This document shows, in pieces, positions 54,940 to 64,000 of a DNA stretch of 64,000 bases. The stretch covers positions 868,001 through 932,000 of the forward strand of contig JAQMRL010000022.1 of the NCBI GenBank assembly GCA_035578175.1, read 5' to 3'. Origin of the DNA: Catonia carolina. Its lineage: Eukaryota; Arthropoda; Insecta; Hemiptera; Achilidae. The translations under genes were made by a program, and so were the position numbers. How positions within the stretch are numbered: position 1 is the stretch's first letter; each line of letters starts with the position of its first letter. Under the pieces are notes generated by a model. The model was not told the origin of the DNA and ran no database searches. It saw only the letters and a program-made list of their open reading frames with translations.

Positions 54940-55265
54940 CATCAAACAAACACCTAATCTTTCTTCAGTTGTGATGGCTTCACGGAGTTGGGTATTTTGT
55001 TTCCTTACATCATTTTTAATAAGGTCATGAACAAAATCAAATTCTTCCATTGTCAATCTAAAATACATTCAAAAACGTTTCGGATCTCTACGTAATTCTG
55101 GTACTAGTTGTTGAAATTCACCCAGTTGTTTCCTTCTTTTATTTATCATGTAGGCCCTACCCATATTCTCTTTGATTTCATGCTAATATGGTTTTCTGCA
55201 TTTAATAAAACAGCCGCATTTTCCAGTTCTTCTTCCCATTTAGAAGAACTACTTGAACTTTCCAT
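54940..55265 (-). pseudogene. Harbinger (DDE_Tnp_4-like) transposase N-terminal remnant
   Basis: From 55265 downward: MESSSSSSKWEEELENAAVL, KRIWV, then after a frame change GEFQQLVPELRRDPKRF, and then YFRLTMEEFDFVHDLI...REAITTEERLGVCL. This order is characteristic of the N-terminal part of insect Harbinger transposases. The catalytic domain is gone and there are at least two frame breaks. Confidence 0.7.
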
Positions 55266-55466
55266 TTGAAATAAACCAAAGACAGAAGTTATACTATGTA
55301 TAAAACTGATTTCAGAAAATTCATACGGAAGAGAAACGATCGAGCGCGCTTGTCACGCGACAGTAGTGTGCTTGTAAACGTGATATCACGTTTCAGATAT
55401 GGTGCAGTGACGTGACGTGACGTGACGTGATGTGAGTTCGCGTGACGTGATAGTAGTCTGTTCCTA

Positions 55467-55520
55467 CCATAGAGTAATAAAGAATTTATTTAATAAAGAA
55501 TTCTTTATTACTCTATGGTT
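55467..55520. repeat. Perfect hairpin next to the element end
   Basis: ACCATAGAGTAATAAAGAAT and its complement pair around a short AT loop. The TTCCTACC of the element end is repeated after the hairpin. Confidence 0.88.
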
Positions 55521-56150
55521 CCTACCTTAATACACAAATGTTCGTTCGGTCATTTGAAGAAGCGCCGGCTACAAAGAGATAATAATTGTCTAGGAAGTAT
55601 TACGTAATGTAGACAACAGAGAGTTTGTGAAGCTTATTGGGTTTAACTTTTATTTGGAAACTAAAATGTAGACTATAACATCTTAAAAGCCAGACATATA
55701 ATTTTAAAACTATCAATTTTTAAGTATTACATAATTCTTCACGGTTGATCGCTGTATTTTCAAAGTGATGTGTCGCTTTTTGAGATTCTTCTTTGTATTT
55801 TCACGTGTTATGCGATACGTAGGATTTTAGTGATTTGTTCGCAAATATTATTTTATAAAATCCTATTTAAATAATATTGTAATCAACACTGTTGGTAACA
55901 TTTAAATTATTAGTTGTAAAATGTAATAAAAACCGAATTGTGGGAAACCTACGAAAATATATTCGTTATAAAAGTTACTTTTTTGTACTAAATATTTGTA
56001 ATGTTAATTTTCAAACCAATTTTAGAATATTTTATTTGTTTTAACGCTAATTTGTAGTCACTTCATTGAAATTAATTTTAATCGTTACGTTACAGATGTT
56101 GTAACTGCTTTGTATCCATTTACCGGAAATAAGTTTCTTAGCTGTTTTCA
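55521..56150. other. EEF2 upstream region
   Basis: AT-rich with no TATA box that I can place confidently. It probably holds the EEF2 promoter. Confidence 0.4.
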
Positions 56151-56159
56151 GATCTCGTG

Positions 56160-56243
56160 GCATTCTTCCTTTTGCAGGGAGTCTGCCTTCGTTGGCAGCT
56201 TCGTTTAGTGCGTTCTGTAAAAAGTAATCTCAGCCCATCCAAA

Positions 56244-56246
<3 letters not shown>
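56160..56246 (+). promoter_or_regulatory. EEF2 first coding exon with pyrimidine-rich 5' boundary
   Basis: ATTCTTCCTTTTGCAG at 56162-56177 could be a 5' TOP-type transcription start, as expected for translation factors. It could equally be a splice acceptor of a leader exon. The sequence alone does not decide. The leader continues to AAAATG at 56241-56246. Confidence 0.45.

Positions 56247-64000
<7,754 letters not shown>

Larger units (their letters stand above)
54433..55468. mobile_element. Harbinger-like element with long TIRs
   Basis: The left terminus GGTAGAAACAGACTACTATC and, reverse-complemented, the right terminus GGTAGGAACAGACTACTATC both lead into ACGTCA-rich repeats (TGACG, GTGACGTGACGTGACG). 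Identical 9-bp ATAGAGTAA lies on both sides (54424-54432, 55469-55477). It encloses pieces of a transposase and one further open frame, so it is internally deleted. Confidence 0.75.

Overview
This is a eukaryotic, almost certainly insect, nuclear window. It is AT-rich, has long introns with consensus GT/AG junctions, and is dense in insect-type transposons (Ty3/gypsy, mariner, piggyBac, Jockey, Harbinger, tRNA-type SINEs and many foldback MITEs). The order of insect cannot be fixed from the sequence alone. There are no bacterial operons and no CRISPR array.

Three conserved host genes can be assembled exon by exon. (1) GSTCD, + strand, enters from the left edge and ends at 25190. Five exons are in the window, encoding a GST-C-like region followed by a Rossmann-type methyltransferase-like domain. 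(2) PSMC3/Rpt5, the 26S proteasome ATPase 6A, is complete on the - strand from 50511 down to 26779, in seven exons and 433 codons. (3) EEF2, + strand, has its initiator ATG at 56244 and a second coding exon at 62823-63037, then runs off the right edge. GSTCD and PSMC3 converge; PSMC3 and EEF2 diverge across about 5.7 kb.

Most of the remaining DNA is mobile or repeat-derived. GSTCD intron 504-18033 holds a 14.5-kb LTR retrotransposon (1126-15658, - strand) with unusually long (3.04 kb), almost identical LTRs and a 4-bp target duplication. A pogo/Tigger-like element (16227-17973) follows, with a dead mariner nested in it. Later introns hold foldback elements (21890-24200, 30225-32757, 36188-36537), TTAA-flanked elements (27039, 42560, 43672 and 60601, one of them a true piggyBac derivative), two deleted DDE transposons (33031, 37900), a Jockey-like LINE caught in a 4.4-kb inverted repeat (45164-49591) and a Harbinger-like derivative (54433-55468).

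The most unusual structures are: the retrotransposon's tRNA-Lys primer-binding site captured inside both LTRs as a 104-bp tandem unit; its gag and pol lying in one frame separated by a single UGA; two aspartic-protease-like DTG domains in its pol; a 272-bp frame-breaking tandem duplication in a very young copy; and a roughly 262-bp tandem array at the start of EEF2 intron 2 in which every unit carries a copy of the 5' splice donor.
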